From the NCBI GenBank assembly GCA_949298805.1, contig CASFXY010000004.1, positions 1 to 64,000 of the forward strand: a stretch of 64,000 nucleotides of DNA, written 5' to 3'. Of the stretch, positions 34,553 through 43,586 are shown one piece after another (position 1 is the stretch's first letter; each line of letters opens with the position of its first letter). A model generated the notes under the pieces. That model did not search any database. It saw only the letters and a list, made by a program, of their open reading frames with translations, and had not been told where the DNA came from. Both the position numbers and the translations under genes were made by a program. This DNA is from an uncultured bacterium (GTDB lineage: Bacteria > Cyanobacteriota > Vampirovibrionia > Gastranaerophilales > Gastranaerophilaceae).

Positions 34553-35566
34553 ATGAAATTAGGGCTTGAAGTTATGGAACAGCAGCAAAATACAGTGTTG
34601 CCAACTCATGACATAAAACTTTTTTCAGGTCGCTCTAACCCTGTATTGGCGCAAGAAATTGCTCAATATTTGGGTACAACGGTTGAGCCGATGATTGTTA
34701 AAAATTTCATGGATGGTGAAATTTATGTGCAAATCCAAGATTCAATAAGAGGTGATGATGTTTTTGTTGTTCAGCCGGTATGCAATCCGGTAAATGAAAG
34801 TTTAATGGAATTATTAATAATAATTGATGCATTTAAGCGTGCAAGTGCAAAGACAATTACGGCAGTTATTCCATATTACGGTTATGCCCGTCAAGACAGA
34901 AAAACATCAGGCAGGGAAGCAATTACAGCTAAGCTTGTTGCAGACCTTTTAACAACAGCAGGTGCAAACCGTGTCCTTGCAATGGATTTGCATACAGGAC
35001 AAATTCAAGGTTTCTTTAATATTTTAGTTGACCATATCTACTCTACTCCTGTGCTTGTAGATTACATTAAGAACCTAAATATTCCGCAAGATGTGCTTAT
35101 GGCTGTTTCTCCCGATACAGGTGGTGTTCAAAGGACACGTGCATTTGCAAAAGCACTTAACTGTCCTTTATCTATTATTGATAAGCGTCGTGATAAACAT
35201 AATGTTGCAATAGCTGATCATGTTATAGGAGATGTTAGAGATAAAGTTTGCGTTATGTTTGATGATATGATTGATACTGCAGGTACAATCTGCGAGGCTG
35301 CCAAACTTCTTATTAGAGAAGGCGCCAAGGAAGTTTATGTTTGTGCTTGCCATCCGGTATTTTCAGGTCCTGCTTTGCAAAGGCTGGATGAAGCACCTAT
35401 TAAAGAAGTTATTGTTACAAATACAATTCCTTTAAAAAATGAATTCATACCTACAAAAATTACACAATTAAGCATTGCGCCGCTTTTGGGAGAGGCAATT
35501 TCAAGAATTCATGATGATCAAAGCGTATCTTCACTATTTGGTTTTGAAAAGGAATATAAAAACTAA
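34553..35566 (+). CDS. prs: Ribose-phosphate pyrophosphokinase
   Basis: 337 residues. It makes PRPP from ribose-5-phosphate and ATP. Typical motifs are IKLFSGRSNPVLAQEIA, PYYGYARQDRKTSGREAITAKLVADLL and the PRPP loop VCVMFDDMIDTAGTI. AGGAG lies before the ATG. An N-terminal extension of about 20 residues precedes the conserved start. It shares one base with the next gene (TAATG). glmU followed by prs is a common gene order. Confidence 0.97.
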   Translation: MKLGLEVMEQQQNTVLPTHDIKLFSGRSNPVLAQEIAQYLGTTVEPMIVKNFMDGEIYVQIQDSIRGDDVFVVQPVCNPVNESLMELLIIIDAFKRASAKTITAVIPYYGYARQDRKTSGREAITAKLVADLLTTAGANRVLAMDLHTGQIQGFFNILVDHIYSTPVLVDYIKNLNIPQDVLMAVSPDTGGVQRTRAFAKALNCPLSIIDKRRDKHNVAIADHVIGDVRDKVCVMFDDMIDTAGTICEAAKLLIREGAKEVYVCACHPVFSGPALQRLDEAPIKEVIVTNTIPLKNEFIPTKITQLSIAPLLGEAISRIHDDQSVSSLFGFEKEYKN

Positions 35567-36150
35567 TGACTTTTGAAAAGTTAGAAAATATTGAAAAAGA
35601 GGTGCAGCAGTGTAAAAGCTGCCCTCTTTTTGCTACAAGAAACAATGTTGTTTTTTCCGACGGTTCAAAAAATGCCAAAATTATGCTTATAGGAGAAGCC
35701 CCCGGCGCTGATGAAGATAAGCAGGGTAAACCTTTTGTAGGGCGTGCGGGCAAGTTATTAAACGAGTTTTTAATAATGGCGGGAATTAGCAGAGAGGAAG
35801 ATTTGTATATTGTAAATACTTTAAAATGCAGACCTCCTGAAAATCGCAAACCGACGAAAGAAGAAAAAAATGCTTGCGGGAAATTTTTATATGCTCAAAT
35901 TGAAATTATAAAGCCAAAAATTATTGTGCTTTGTGGTGCAACTGCGATGGAGAGTTTCTTAGACAAAAAATTTAAAATTTCAAAAGTGAGAGGGCAATTT
36001 TTTGAAAATATAGAAGGGTTCAAAGGGATTAAATTTATACCTATTTTGCATCCGTCTTATCTTTTAAGGCAGCACTCAACAGAAATTGGCTCACCCAGAG
36101 ATTTAACATTAAAAGATTTAATTATGATTAAAAAAGCGGTTCTTGAATGA
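35566..36150 (+). CDS. Family 4 (Fe-S) uracil-DNA glycosylase
   Basis: 194 residues. Family 4 enzymes remove uracil from DNA and carry a 4Fe-4S cluster. The four cluster cysteines are visible at 16, 19 (QQCKSCP), 88 (TLKCRPPENRKP) and 104. The active-site motif is IGEAPGADED (42-51), and the second motif is HPSYLLRQ. The stop codon lies inside the stem of a bidirectional terminator. Confidence 0.93.
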   Translation: MTFEKLENIEKEVQQCKSCPLFATRNNVVFSDGSKNAKIMLIGEAPGADEDKQGKPFVGRAGKLLNEFLIMAGISREEDLYIVNTLKCRPPENRKPTKEEKNACGKFLYAQIEIIKPKIIVLCGATAMESFLDKKFKISKVRGQFFENIEGFKGIKFIPILHPSYLLRQHSTEIGSPRDLTLKDLIMIKKAVLE

Positions 36151-36160
36151 ACCGCTTTTT
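36131..36160. terminator. Bidirectional terminator shared by two convergent genes
   Basis: AAAAAGCGGTTC and GAACCGCTTTTT form a perfect 12-bp stem with a 6-base loop and a U-run on either strand. It contains the end of the uracil-DNA glycosylase gene, and the stop of the convergent SLH gene follows it directly. Confidence 0.9.
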
Positions 36161-37453
36161 TTACATATTTTCGTGAGTGTTAACCGAATCATCGGAACTT
36201 TGCGAGTCGTCTTCAACTTCAAATTCCCAATAATTTTCATTAGGTATAACCATATCGCCGGTTAAAAGAATATAAACCAGCTCATCACCTTTTAAATCAT
36301 ATTTAACAATTGGGGATAGTTTATTTGTATATTTAACTAAAAATTCAGCTTTTGTAATTTGTTTTCTGCCTTCAAAGTAATTTTCTTTAACAGGTGCTTT
36401 TTTATCAACGGTTTTTGTTGTAACAACTTTACCTTTGTCTGTAGTGTATGTAACGCCTGCCATTTCATGGCTTATTCCGTTTGGCATATAAAATTTTCTT
36501 AAAACTATAAGATTTTTTTGTTTTCTTATTCTAAAAGGCGTGTATTTTATCTTTTGAACATCGGCAACAAATTGTGTTCCTGCAGGATATAAAAATGTAC
36601 CTTCTTGAGTATATACATCGGCTGGCGCAACAAATATAAGCTGATCGCCAATTTCATGTTTTTTGCTGTTTATTGGTTGATTTGGTTTTGCAATTATGAT
36701 GTTTCCTGCCTCAATAACATTTTTTGTATTGTACAAACTAACAGTGTTTCTTGGTGCACCTTCAACAAGTTTTAAAGTATTTGTGCCTAAAAATTCCGTA
36801 GGAACTTTATTAGCTGTTTTTTTGTATTTATCTTCAACAAGGTTCATTTGTTTTTCAACTTGTTCAAACAACACTGCAGCCTCAGCGCGTGTTAGAAAAT
36901 CATTCGGTCTAAAATATGTAGGGTCGGGATAATTTATATAAAGCTTGTTTGCTACATTTTTAACATAAGAATAAATTGCCCAGTTTGGGATTTCATCTTT
37001 GTCGTTAAAGTTTTCAATAACACTTATATCTCCGTAAAATCCTTTTGTGACATTTGCTATTACTGCATTTGCTTCTGAGCGCAAAATTGATTGTTCCGGT
37101 TTAAAAGTGTAATCCGGATAACCAAAGATAAGCCTTAATTGTTCTGATGTTAAAATACTTTGGTCATAAGGAGTATTTGAATCAACATCTTTAAATTTAG
37201 TTGTGCCGTCAGTCATAATGTCTTCGCTTCTGATGACTTTCAGGAGTGAATGAACAAATTCGCTTCTTGAAAGTGTTTCATCCGGTGCAAAAGAATAACC
37301 GCTTTTAAAACCCATATAGCCTTTGTTTAGTGCATTTGCAATTTGCGCAGCTGCCCAGTGATCATTTTTTACATCGGTAACTTCAAGAGCAAAAACTCTA
37401 TTTACACTTAATGCTAATAAGCAAAGCACTAACAGACAAAATATCTTTTTCAT
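36161..37453 (-). CDS. SLH-domain envelope protein
   Basis: 430 residues. A signal peptide (MKKIFCLLVLCLLALSVNRVFA) is followed by three S-layer homology domains (about 25-80, 85-145, 150-205; for example HWAAAQIANALNKGYM, TLSRSEFVHSLLKVI, NDFLTRAEAAVLFEQV). SLH domains bind peptidoglycan-linked polymers. The C-terminal 220 residues are beta-rich and unrecognised (GDQLIFVAPADVYTQEG...). SLH domains in outer-membrane proteins occur in Cyanobacteria and a few other diderms. No porin barrel is evident, so a periplasmic or surface role is more likely. Confidence 0.9.
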   Translation of the reverse strand: MKKIFCLLVLCLLALSVNRVFALEVTDVKNDHWAAAQIANALNKGYMGFKSGYSFAPDETLSRSEFVHSLLKVIRSEDIMTDGTTKFKDVDSNTPYDQSILTSEQLRLIFGYPDYTFKPEQSILRSEANAVIANVTKGFYGDISVIENFNDKDEIPNWAIYSYVKNVANKLYINYPDPTYFRPNDFLTRAEAAVLFEQVEKQMNLVEDKYKKTANKVPTEFLGTNTLKLVEGAPRNTVSLYNTKNVIEAGNIIIAKPNQPINSKKHEIGDQLIFVAPADVYTQEGTFLYPAGTQFVADVQKIKYTPFRIRKQKNLIVLRKFYMPNGISHEMAGVTYTTDKGKVVTTKTVDKKAPVKENYFEGRKQITKAEFLVKYTNKLSPIVKYDLKGDELVYILLTGDMVIPNENYWEFEVEDDSQSSDDSVNTHENM

Positions 37454-37525
37454 ATATTTTAAGCCTCATTTTACTCAAAACCTATGAAAATTCTACAATA
37501 ATGTAAGCTTAAAATCAAACCGAGT

Positions 37526-38542
37526 CTATATTTTGCTTATTATTTCTTTATAATCAATATTTAAACAATCGCTGTGTTCACAGTTTTGCGCCCTTCTATG
37601 CCACAAGCAGGGACGACATGTTATGTTATTTTTTATTACAAAAAACTTTTCACTTTTGGGCAAAAGTTTTTCTTCATTTGTAGGACCAAATATTGCAAAA
37701 GTTTTTGCATTTACGCCAACAGCTACATGCATTGGTGCAGAATCTGCACATATTACATATTTTGCCTTATTGAACATATTGGCCATATCTAACAAACTTT
37801 TTGTTTTATTAAAATAATTAATAAAATTTTTATGATTTGCAATTTTTTCATCCGATGTAATTTTTAGAATTAATTCTTCGTCATCACGAGTGCCGAAAAG
37901 CACTACTTTTTCGCCCTTTTCTAGTAATTCATAAATTAAATTTTTCCAAAAATCCAATTTCGGACATTTTAAAATATTTTTTCTTATGCTCATTTTGCTT
38001 ACTCCGGGGTGGATTGCGCAAAAACCTTTTTCAGTAAGTATTTCGGGCAAAATATAATTTTCATCAATTGTAATTTTCGGAAAATTACAATCTAAATCAC
38101 AAATCGGCGAAATTAAATCATGATACATATTTGAGGCATATTGATTTTCATTTAATTCAACACTTTTTGTAAGCAAAAAAGCTGTCTTTGATTTAAAACC
38201 GATACGTTCTTTTATTCCTGTTAAAAAGAGTAAAATGCTTACCAGCGGAGATTTTCCACTGGATATTACAATATCAAAATTTTTGTTCCAAACTTGAATT
38301 AAAAATTTAAAAATATTTAAATATTTTCTTAATCCATGTGCTTTTATGTCCGCCTTTATAATATCGTTAATATCAGGGCAAAGCTGTATTATACTTGCGC
38401 TTCTGGGTTCAAGAGCAAGAGTAATTTTACTGTTATTAAAAGTTTCTCTCAGGCTTTTAATAACAGGCATAAATAAAATTTCATCTCCTATTCCGCCCCA
38501 ATTTATCAGCAAAATATTTTTATATTCCTTTTTTTGTACCAT
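37526..38542 (-). CDS. Glycosyltransferase family 9 (heptosyltransferase-like)
   Basis: 338 residues, GT-B fold. N-terminal ILLINWGGIGDEILFMPVI matches the GT9 start and the C-terminal ICADSAPMHVAVGVNAKTFAIFGPT the sugar-nucleotide-binding site. GT9 enzymes add heptose or related sugars to the lipopolysaccharide core. A cysteine-containing tail (CRPCLWHRRAQNCEHSDCL) is typical of some members. It stands alone, 72 bases upstream of the SLH gene on the same strand. Confidence 0.92.
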   Translation of the reverse strand: MVQKKEYKNILLINWGGIGDEILFMPVIKSLRETFNNSKITLALEPRSASIIQLCPDINDIIKADIKAHGLRKYLNIFKFLIQVWNKNFDIVISSGKSPLVSILLFLTGIKERIGFKSKTAFLLTKSVELNENQYASNMYHDLISPICDLDCNFPKITIDENYILPEILTEKGFCAIHPGVSKMSIRKNILKCPKLDFWKNLIYELLEKGEKVVLFGTRDDEELILKITSDEKIANHKNFINYFNKTKSLLDMANMFNKAKYVICADSAPMHVAVGVNAKTFAIFGPTNEEKLLPKSEKFFVIKNNITCRPCLWHRRAQNCEHSDCLNIDYKEIISKI

Positions 38543-38580
38543 TTTTATACCTTTTTCATAATTTTACTTCTTTTTAATTT

Positions 38581-38586
38581 TATAAT
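38581..38586 (+). promoter_or_regulatory. -10 box TATAAT of the one-carbon operon
   Basis: TATAAT ends 11 bases before the ATG at 38598, leaving a leader of only about 5 nt. No Shine-Dalgarno sequence is present between them. This promoter probably drives the nine overlapping genes up to 46607. Confidence 0.5.
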
Positions 38587-38597
38587 AAAATAAATCT

Positions 38598-39692
38598 ATG
38601 AGCGAGTTAACTTTAAATTATACCGGAATAGGCTCTTTGCCCTTCAAAGATGAAAACGCACCAAAAAAAGCTTTAGATTTTATTTTTACCGAATTTAAAA
38701 GTATGCCGTTTTGGCCCCAGTTACCGCATTTTGCGCGTGAAGAAGATATGGTTTTTCAATATACTCAAAATCTTGCAGGGCTCAGTTTTGACGGGGACAA
38801 ATATTTCTTAAATTCTGAATGTGATGAATTTTTTATTGCACTTGAAGAATTATTTTTTGATTATGAAAGTGTAACATCTGCATCAGATTTATTTGAATGC
38901 GAGGAGATACTTAATAAATATGCAATTTTGCCTCCTAATTCAAATACACTTAAGCCTTTTTTAGATAAATTGAAAAATCAAAATCCGGATTTTGTAAAAG
39001 GTTCAGTTACGGGTCCATTTACATTTTCAACTTCAATTACAGATAATGAAGGTAAATGTGCCTATTATAATGATATTTTAAGAGATGTTTGTGTTAAAAC
39101 TCTTTCCCTAAAAGCTCTTTGGCAGGTAAAAGAATTTAAAAAAGCTGCACCAAAAGCGCGTGCTGTTATTTTTATGGATGAGCCTTCAATTTCACAGGTT
39201 GGCTCGTGCGCTTTTTTATCAGTGGAAAGTTCTGATGTTATTGAAATTCTCAAAATTATTGCCAATGATTTAAAAAAATTTGATGTCATAAGCGGTATTC
39301 ATTGTTGCGGTAAAACAGATTGGGAAATAGCACTCTCGTCAGGAGTGAATGTGGTTAATTTTGATGCTTATTTTTTCGCTCAGAGTGTTGCAAATTTTGC
39401 TGCTGCAGCAAAGAAATTTATTGAAAACGGCGGTTTTTTTGCTTTCGGTATTGTACCGACAGTTGATAGTGAACTAAAAACGCTTGATATAAAGACCTTA
39501 GAAGAAAAATTTAATGATTCAATAAAATTTTTTATTTCTAAAGGAATTGATAAAAATTTACTTTTAGAACATTTGTTTTTAACACCTTCCTGCGGTTGTG
39601 GTTCTCTTAATTGTGATGATGCGCTAAAAGCATTAAGACTGACAAAAGAACTTTCAATATGTTTAAAAGAAAGGTATGGTGTATATTTATGA
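38598..39692 (+). CDS. Core methionine synthase-like protein (MetE C-terminal/UROD fold)
   Basis: 364 residues, the length of the catalytic half of cobalamin-independent methionine synthase alone. Start TGIGSLPFKDENAPKKALDFI is typical of MetE-core proteins. Zinc-site residues are visible: H235 and C237 in IHCCGKTDW and C332/C334 in TPSCGCGSL. The N-terminal folate-binding half of MetE is missing. Known core MetE proteins (as in Dehalococcoides and archaea) take methyl groups from methylcobalamin or a corrinoid protein. Which donor is used here is unknown. Related UROD-fold methyltransferases are an alternative. It overlaps the CooC-like gene by 4 bases (ATGA). Confidence 0.8.
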   Translation: MSELTLNYTGIGSLPFKDENAPKKALDFIFTEFKSMPFWPQLPHFAREEDMVFQYTQNLAGLSFDGDKYFLNSECDEFFIALEELFFDYESVTSASDLFECEEILNKYAILPPNSNTLKPFLDKLKNQNPDFVKGSVTGPFTFSTSITDNEGKCAYYNDILRDVCVKTLSLKALWQVKEFKKAAPKARAVIFMDEPSISQVGSCAFLSVESSDVIEILKIIANDLKKFDVISGIHCCGKTDWEIALSSGVNVVNFDAYFFAQSVANFAAAAKKFIENGGFFAFGIVPTVDSELKTLDIKTLEEKFNDSIKFFISKGIDKNLLLEHLFLTPSCGCGSLNCDDALKALRLTKELSICLKERYGVYL

Positions 39693-40432
39693 CACATACT
39701 CTTGCACTTTTAGGCAAAGGAGGTAGTGGTAAAACTACTTTAACAAGGGCTTTTTGTTCTCTTTTAAGAGAATATTTCCCCTCTGCTTCTATTTTGCTTG
39801 TTGATAATGATTTAACTTGTGAGCTTGCGGGAAGTTTTGGGCTAAAATCCAGAAATACAATTTATGGTATTCGTTCGGGAAAACATGAATACAAAACAGG
39901 TATTCCCAAAGGAATGACAAAACAAGAATATATTGAATGGGCACTTGAGGATATTCTGGAAGAAGTCGAAGAAAATACGAATATAATTGTTTCATGGTTT
40001 GTTGCTTCAAAAGATTGTCGCTGCCCTATTACAAAACAAATGAATGATGCGCTTGTAAAGCTTATTGACGGTTATGATTTTGTTATTTTTGATTCGGAAT
40101 TTGATTTAAAATATCTTAATTTGCTTGTGGATTATCCTATTGACACTTCAATAATTGTTGCAAATCCCACGCAAAAGTCTATTCATCTTGCAGGTGAGAT
40201 TTATGATTTTTCAAAAAAATATGCTGCAGATGGGCAGTTTGGAGTTATTTTAAATAGAGCAAAAAAAGAAACTTTAAATAAATTTGTTGAACAAATAAAT
40301 TTAAACAATCTAAATTTATTAGGTATAATTGATGATTTGGGTGAAGATGTCAATTATGAAAAAATTAAAGAAATGATAAAAGATTTTTATCCGCGCTTAA
40401 ATCTTCCGCAAAATATTTCAGGGGGTGTGTAG
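39689..40432 (+). CDS. CooC-like P-loop ATPase
   Basis: 247 residues, MinD/CooC family. The deviant Walker A is GKGGSGKTT (9-17). A CxC pair at C110/C112 (KDCRCP) sits where CooC proteins bind metal at their dimer interface (112/114 in the studied Carboxydothermus enzyme, as I recall). CooC and relatives load nickel into carbon monoxide dehydrogenase or help activate corrinoid proteins. No such enzyme is in the window. The ATG at 39689 overlaps the upstream stop; an earlier in-frame ATG would lie deep in that gene. Its target is likely linked to one-carbon metabolism, as an inference from the operon. Confidence 0.82.
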   Translation: MTHTLALLGKGGSGKTTLTRAFCSLLREYFPSASILLVDNDLTCELAGSFGLKSRNTIYGIRSGKHEYKTGIPKGMTKQEYIEWALEDILEEVEENTNIIVSWFVASKDCRCPITKQMNDALVKLIDGYDFVIFDSEFDLKYLNLLVDYPIDTSIIVANPTQKSIHLAGEIYDFSKKYAADGQFGVILNRAKKETLNKFVEQINLNNLNLLGIIDDLGEDVNYEKIKEMIKDFYPRLNLPQNISGGV

Positions 40433-40433
40433 T

Positions 40434-41279
40434 TTGGCTAAAATTATGGATGGGAAAGCTTATTCAAAAGAAATTCTAGAGCAAATAAAAATTAAAGTTT
40501 GTAATATGCAAAAAAAGCCCTCGATAGCAGTTATTTTGGTAGGGAATAATCCAGCTTCGCAAATATATGTAAATAATAAAGAAAAAACAGCCCGCGAGCT
40601 TGGTTTTGTTTCAAAAACTTATCACTTAAAAGAAAATACTAATGCAAATGAATTAAAAGATTTAATTTTAAATTTAAACTCAGATAAAAATACAGATGCG
40701 ATTTTATTGCAGTTGCCGCTGCCTAAACACCTTGTATCGCAAGATTTTATAGAATTAATTGACCCTAAAAAAGATGTTGATGGTTTTCATCCGATAAATT
40801 GCGGTAAGCTTATGACAAATTCAAATCCTTATGCGATTTCTTGCACTCCGAAAGGAATTATCAAGCTTTTAAAAAAATATAATGTAAAAATTGACGGTGC
40901 AAATGCTGTTGTAATCGGACGTTCTAATATGGTAGGGAAGCCTTTGGCTCAGCTTTTATTAAATGAAAATGCAACAGTTACCGTTGCCCATTCAAAAACA
41001 AAAAATCTTTCTGCTATTGCACACGGGGCTGATATTTTAATTAGTGCAACAGGTATAAAAGGGCTTGTGACAAAGGATTTTGTAAAATCAGGCGCCGTTG
41101 TTGTTGATGTTGGTATTTTTCGCGATGAAGACGGCAAAATAAATGGGGATGTCGAATTTGAAGAAGTTTCAAAAATTGCTTCCTTGATAACGCCTGTTCC
41201 AGGGGGGATTGGACCTATGACAATTGCCATGTTAATGGAAAATACATTGGAGTTGAGTTTAAATAATGCAAAATTTTAG
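40434..41279 (+). CDS. folD: Methylenetetrahydrofolate dehydrogenase/cyclohydrolase FolD
   Basis: 281 residues. FolD interconverts methylene-, methenyl- and 10-formyl-tetrahydrofolate. Motifs are VGNNPASQIYVNNKEKTARELG (with the catalytic lysine), LQLPLPKHL, DPKKDVDGFHPINCGKL, VIGRSNMVGKPLAQLL and PVPGGIGPMTIAMLMENT. A TTG start at 40434 with GGGGGTG upstream gives the typical N-terminus (AKIMDGKAY); a GTG at 40425 abuts that site. It sits between the CooC-like and alr genes and overlaps alr by 14 bases. Confidence 0.96.
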   Translation: MAKIMDGKAYSKEILEQIKIKVCNMQKKPSIAVILVGNNPASQIYVNNKEKTARELGFVSKTYHLKENTNANELKDLILNLNSDKNTDAILLQLPLPKHLVSQDFIELIDPKKDVDGFHPINCGKLMTNSNPYAISCTPKGIIKLLKKYNVKIDGANAVVIGRSNMVGKPLAQLLLNENATVTVAHSKTKNLSAIAHGADILISATGIKGLVTKDFVKSGAVVVDVGIFRDEDGKINGDVEFEEVSKIASLITPVPGGIGPMTIAMLMENTLELSLNNAKF

Positions 41280-42426
41280 GGGAACTTTTGTAAATAAACA
41301 TCGTGATGCTTGGATTGAAGTAAATTTGGGATATCTTGAGCATAATATTCTGCAAATTAAAAAAGCAATTTTTAACGGGAAAGATAATGATAAAGTTAAA
41401 TTGCTTGCAGTAATTAAAGCAGATGCATACGGACATGGTTCCATTATGTGTGCGCCTACTTTGCTTGCCTGCGGCATTGATTTTTTTGGGGTTGCAAGTA
41501 TTGATGAGGCTCTTGAATTAAGGCAAAATAAAATTTCCGCGCCAATTTTAGTGCTTGGTTCCGTTCCAATTTGGTCGTATGAAACCGCAATAAAAAATGA
41601 TATTACTGTTTCAATTTTTTCAGATGAACATTTGGAAGCTGCGAAGTTAATCAGTGAGCGTTTGGGAGGTAAAAAACTTAAAGCACATATAAAAATTGAT
41701 ACCGGCATGAACAGAATCGGTATAAATCCAAAAAATGCGATTGAGTTTTTTAATAAAACAAAAAGGGCTGATTATATTGATTTAAAAGGTATTTTTACAC
41801 ATTTTGCGGATGTTGAAAGTGATGAAATTACAAAAAAACAAATTGATAATTTTAAATATGTTATAAATTCAATCGATGTAACCGGTTTAATTGTTCATTG
41901 TTCAAATTCTGCAGCAAGTCTTTTTTATAATGATTTAAAATTTGACATGCTGCGTTTGGGTATTATTTTATATGGATTGAGTCCTTTAAGTTATGATAAT
42001 TCTTCGAAGTTTAAATTGCCTGATTTAAAACAAGTGATTGGGCTAAAAGGCAGAATTACCAATATTCACACAATCGAAAAAGGCGAAGGAGTAAGTTACG
42101 GACATATCTTTATTGCTGATAAAAAAACTCGCATTGCAACAATTCCAATAGGTTATGCAGACGGGGTTTCAAGATTGTTGTCCGGAAAAATAAAAGCAAG
42201 TTTGAACGGTAAAATTATTAAACAAATAGGGCGCATTACCATGGACCAAATGATGTTTGATATTGGTGATATTGAGGCCCAAAACGGTGATATAATAACA
42301 CTTTTAGGTGACGATGAGGCAGGGAATTTCTTCTCAATTGATAGCTGGGCGAATTTGTTAAATACTATAAATTACGAACTTACTTGTCGTTTAAAAGTTC
42401 GTTTGCCAAGAATTTATGTAAGATAA
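41266..42426 (+). CDS. alr: Alanine racemase
   Basis: 386 residues. Alr makes D-alanine for peptidoglycan with pyridoxal phosphate. The PLP lysine is in LLAVIKADAYGHG and the catalytic tyrosine in GEGVSYGHIF; IDTGMNRIGI and RITMDQMMFDIGD are further family motifs. Its start lies 14 bases inside folD, so it belongs to the same operon although its role is in the cell wall. Confidence 0.96.
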   Translation: MQNFRGTFVNKHRDAWIEVNLGYLEHNILQIKKAIFNGKDNDKVKLLAVIKADAYGHGSIMCAPTLLACGIDFFGVASIDEALELRQNKISAPILVLGSVPIWSYETAIKNDITVSIFSDEHLEAAKLISERLGGKKLKAHIKIDTGMNRIGINPKNAIEFFNKTKRADYIDLKGIFTHFADVESDEITKKQIDNFKYVINSIDVTGLIVHCSNSAASLFYNDLKFDMLRLGIILYGLSPLSYDNSSKFKLPDLKQVIGLKGRITNIHTIEKGEGVSYGHIFIADKKTRIATIPIGYADGVSRLLSGKIKASLNGKIIKQIGRITMDQMMFDIGDIEAQNGDIITLLGDDEAGNFFSIDSWANLLNTINYELTCRLKVRLPRIYVR

Positions 42427-42438
42427 GAGGTATTAACA

Positions 42439-43578
42439 ATGAAAAAAACTTTTTTACACGATGAGCATATAATGCTTGGTGCCAGAATGGTTGAATTTGG
42501 CGGTTGGGAGATGCCCGTTCAATATAAATCAATTCTTGATGAGCATAAATCGGTACGTGAAAATGTCGGTATATTTGATGTTTCGCACATGGGGCAAGTT
42601 TTTATTTCAGGAGATGATGCTCTAAATTTTTTACAAAAAATTGTCCCTCAAGATGTTTCAAAATTTTCTTTAAATCATGCACATTACTGTCAATTGCCAT
42701 ATTCTAACGGCACTTTGGTTGATGACCTTATTATATATAAACTTGAAAATAAATATTTAATAATAGTGAATGTATCACGTCGCGAGGCTGACGTAGATTG
42801 GTTTAACATTAATTCAAAAGGGTTTAATATAAAAATTGATGATAAGTCTGATGAGTTTTCAATGATTGCTCTACAGGGACCTAAAGCACTTAATGTTATT
42901 GAAAAAGCCGGAATTAAAAAAGAAAATCAGCCGAAATTTTTTACAATAAGCCAAACAAAACTTTTTGGTTTTGATGTTTATCTTTGTCGCACTGGATATA
43001 CAGGTGAAGATGGTTTTGAAATAATTTGCAAAAATGAAAATGTTGTTGATATATGGAAAAAATTACTTGAATATGGACAAGAATTTTTAATAGCCCCTGT
43101 TGGGTTGGGCGCAAGAGATACTTTAAGATTGGAAGCTGCTTTATGCTTGTACGGTGCTGATATAAACGAAGAAACAACACCTGTTGAAGCTGATTTGGGA
43201 TGGTCTGTGCCTAAAGATAAAAAAGAAAATTATAATGGTAAGGAGATAATTTTAGGACAATTAAACGGAGAAATACCTTTAAATAAAAGACTTTTTGCAT
43301 TTGAAATGCTTGACAAAGCAATTGCTCGTCATGGTGCGGAAGTTTTTATTGACGGAAAAAAATGCGGATATGTAACATCTGGCTCAATTTCCCCTACATT
43401 AGGCAAAAATATTGGTCTTTGTTTGATTTCCTTTGTCGGAGAATGCCAAGATTTAGCAACATCACTTAACACAAAAGAAAAAAGTATTGGCAGGACAATA
43501 CAAATTATGGTAAGAAATAAAATGTACAATGCAAAAATTGTTAAAAAACCCTTTGTTCAAAAGAAATATGTTAAATAG
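42439..43578 (+). CDS. gcvT: Glycine cleavage system T protein (aminomethyltransferase)
   Basis: 379 residues. GcvT releases ammonia from the aminomethyl-lipoyl arm of GcvH and forms methylene-tetrahydrofolate. Motifs are MVEFGGWEMPVQYKSILDEH, GIFDVSHMGQ, ALQGPKA, CRTGYTGEDGFEI and GLGARDTLRLEAALCLYG. GAGG precedes the ATG. Only 12 bases separate it from alr, so there is no room for a glycine riboswitch; gcvH follows after 8 bases. Confidence 0.97.
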   Translation: MKKTFLHDEHIMLGARMVEFGGWEMPVQYKSILDEHKSVRENVGIFDVSHMGQVFISGDDALNFLQKIVPQDVSKFSLNHAHYCQLPYSNGTLVDDLIIYKLENKYLIIVNVSRREADVDWFNINSKGFNIKIDDKSDEFSMIALQGPKALNVIEKAGIKKENQPKFFTISQTKLFGFDVYLCRTGYTGEDGFEIICKNENVVDIWKKLLEYGQEFLIAPVGLGARDTLRLEAALCLYGADINEETTPVEADLGWSVPKDKKENYNGKEIILGQLNGEIPLNKRLFAFEMLDKAIARHGAEVFIDGKKCGYVTSGSISPTLGKNIGLCLISFVGECQDLATSLNTKEKSIGRTIQIMVRNKMYNAKIVKKPFVQKKYVK

Positions 43579-43586
43579 GAGACAAA

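Noticed and set aside
42427-42438. Glycine riboswitch before gcvT
   Set aside because: Only 12 bases separate alr and gcvT, so there is no room for one; none was seen upstream of the operon either.
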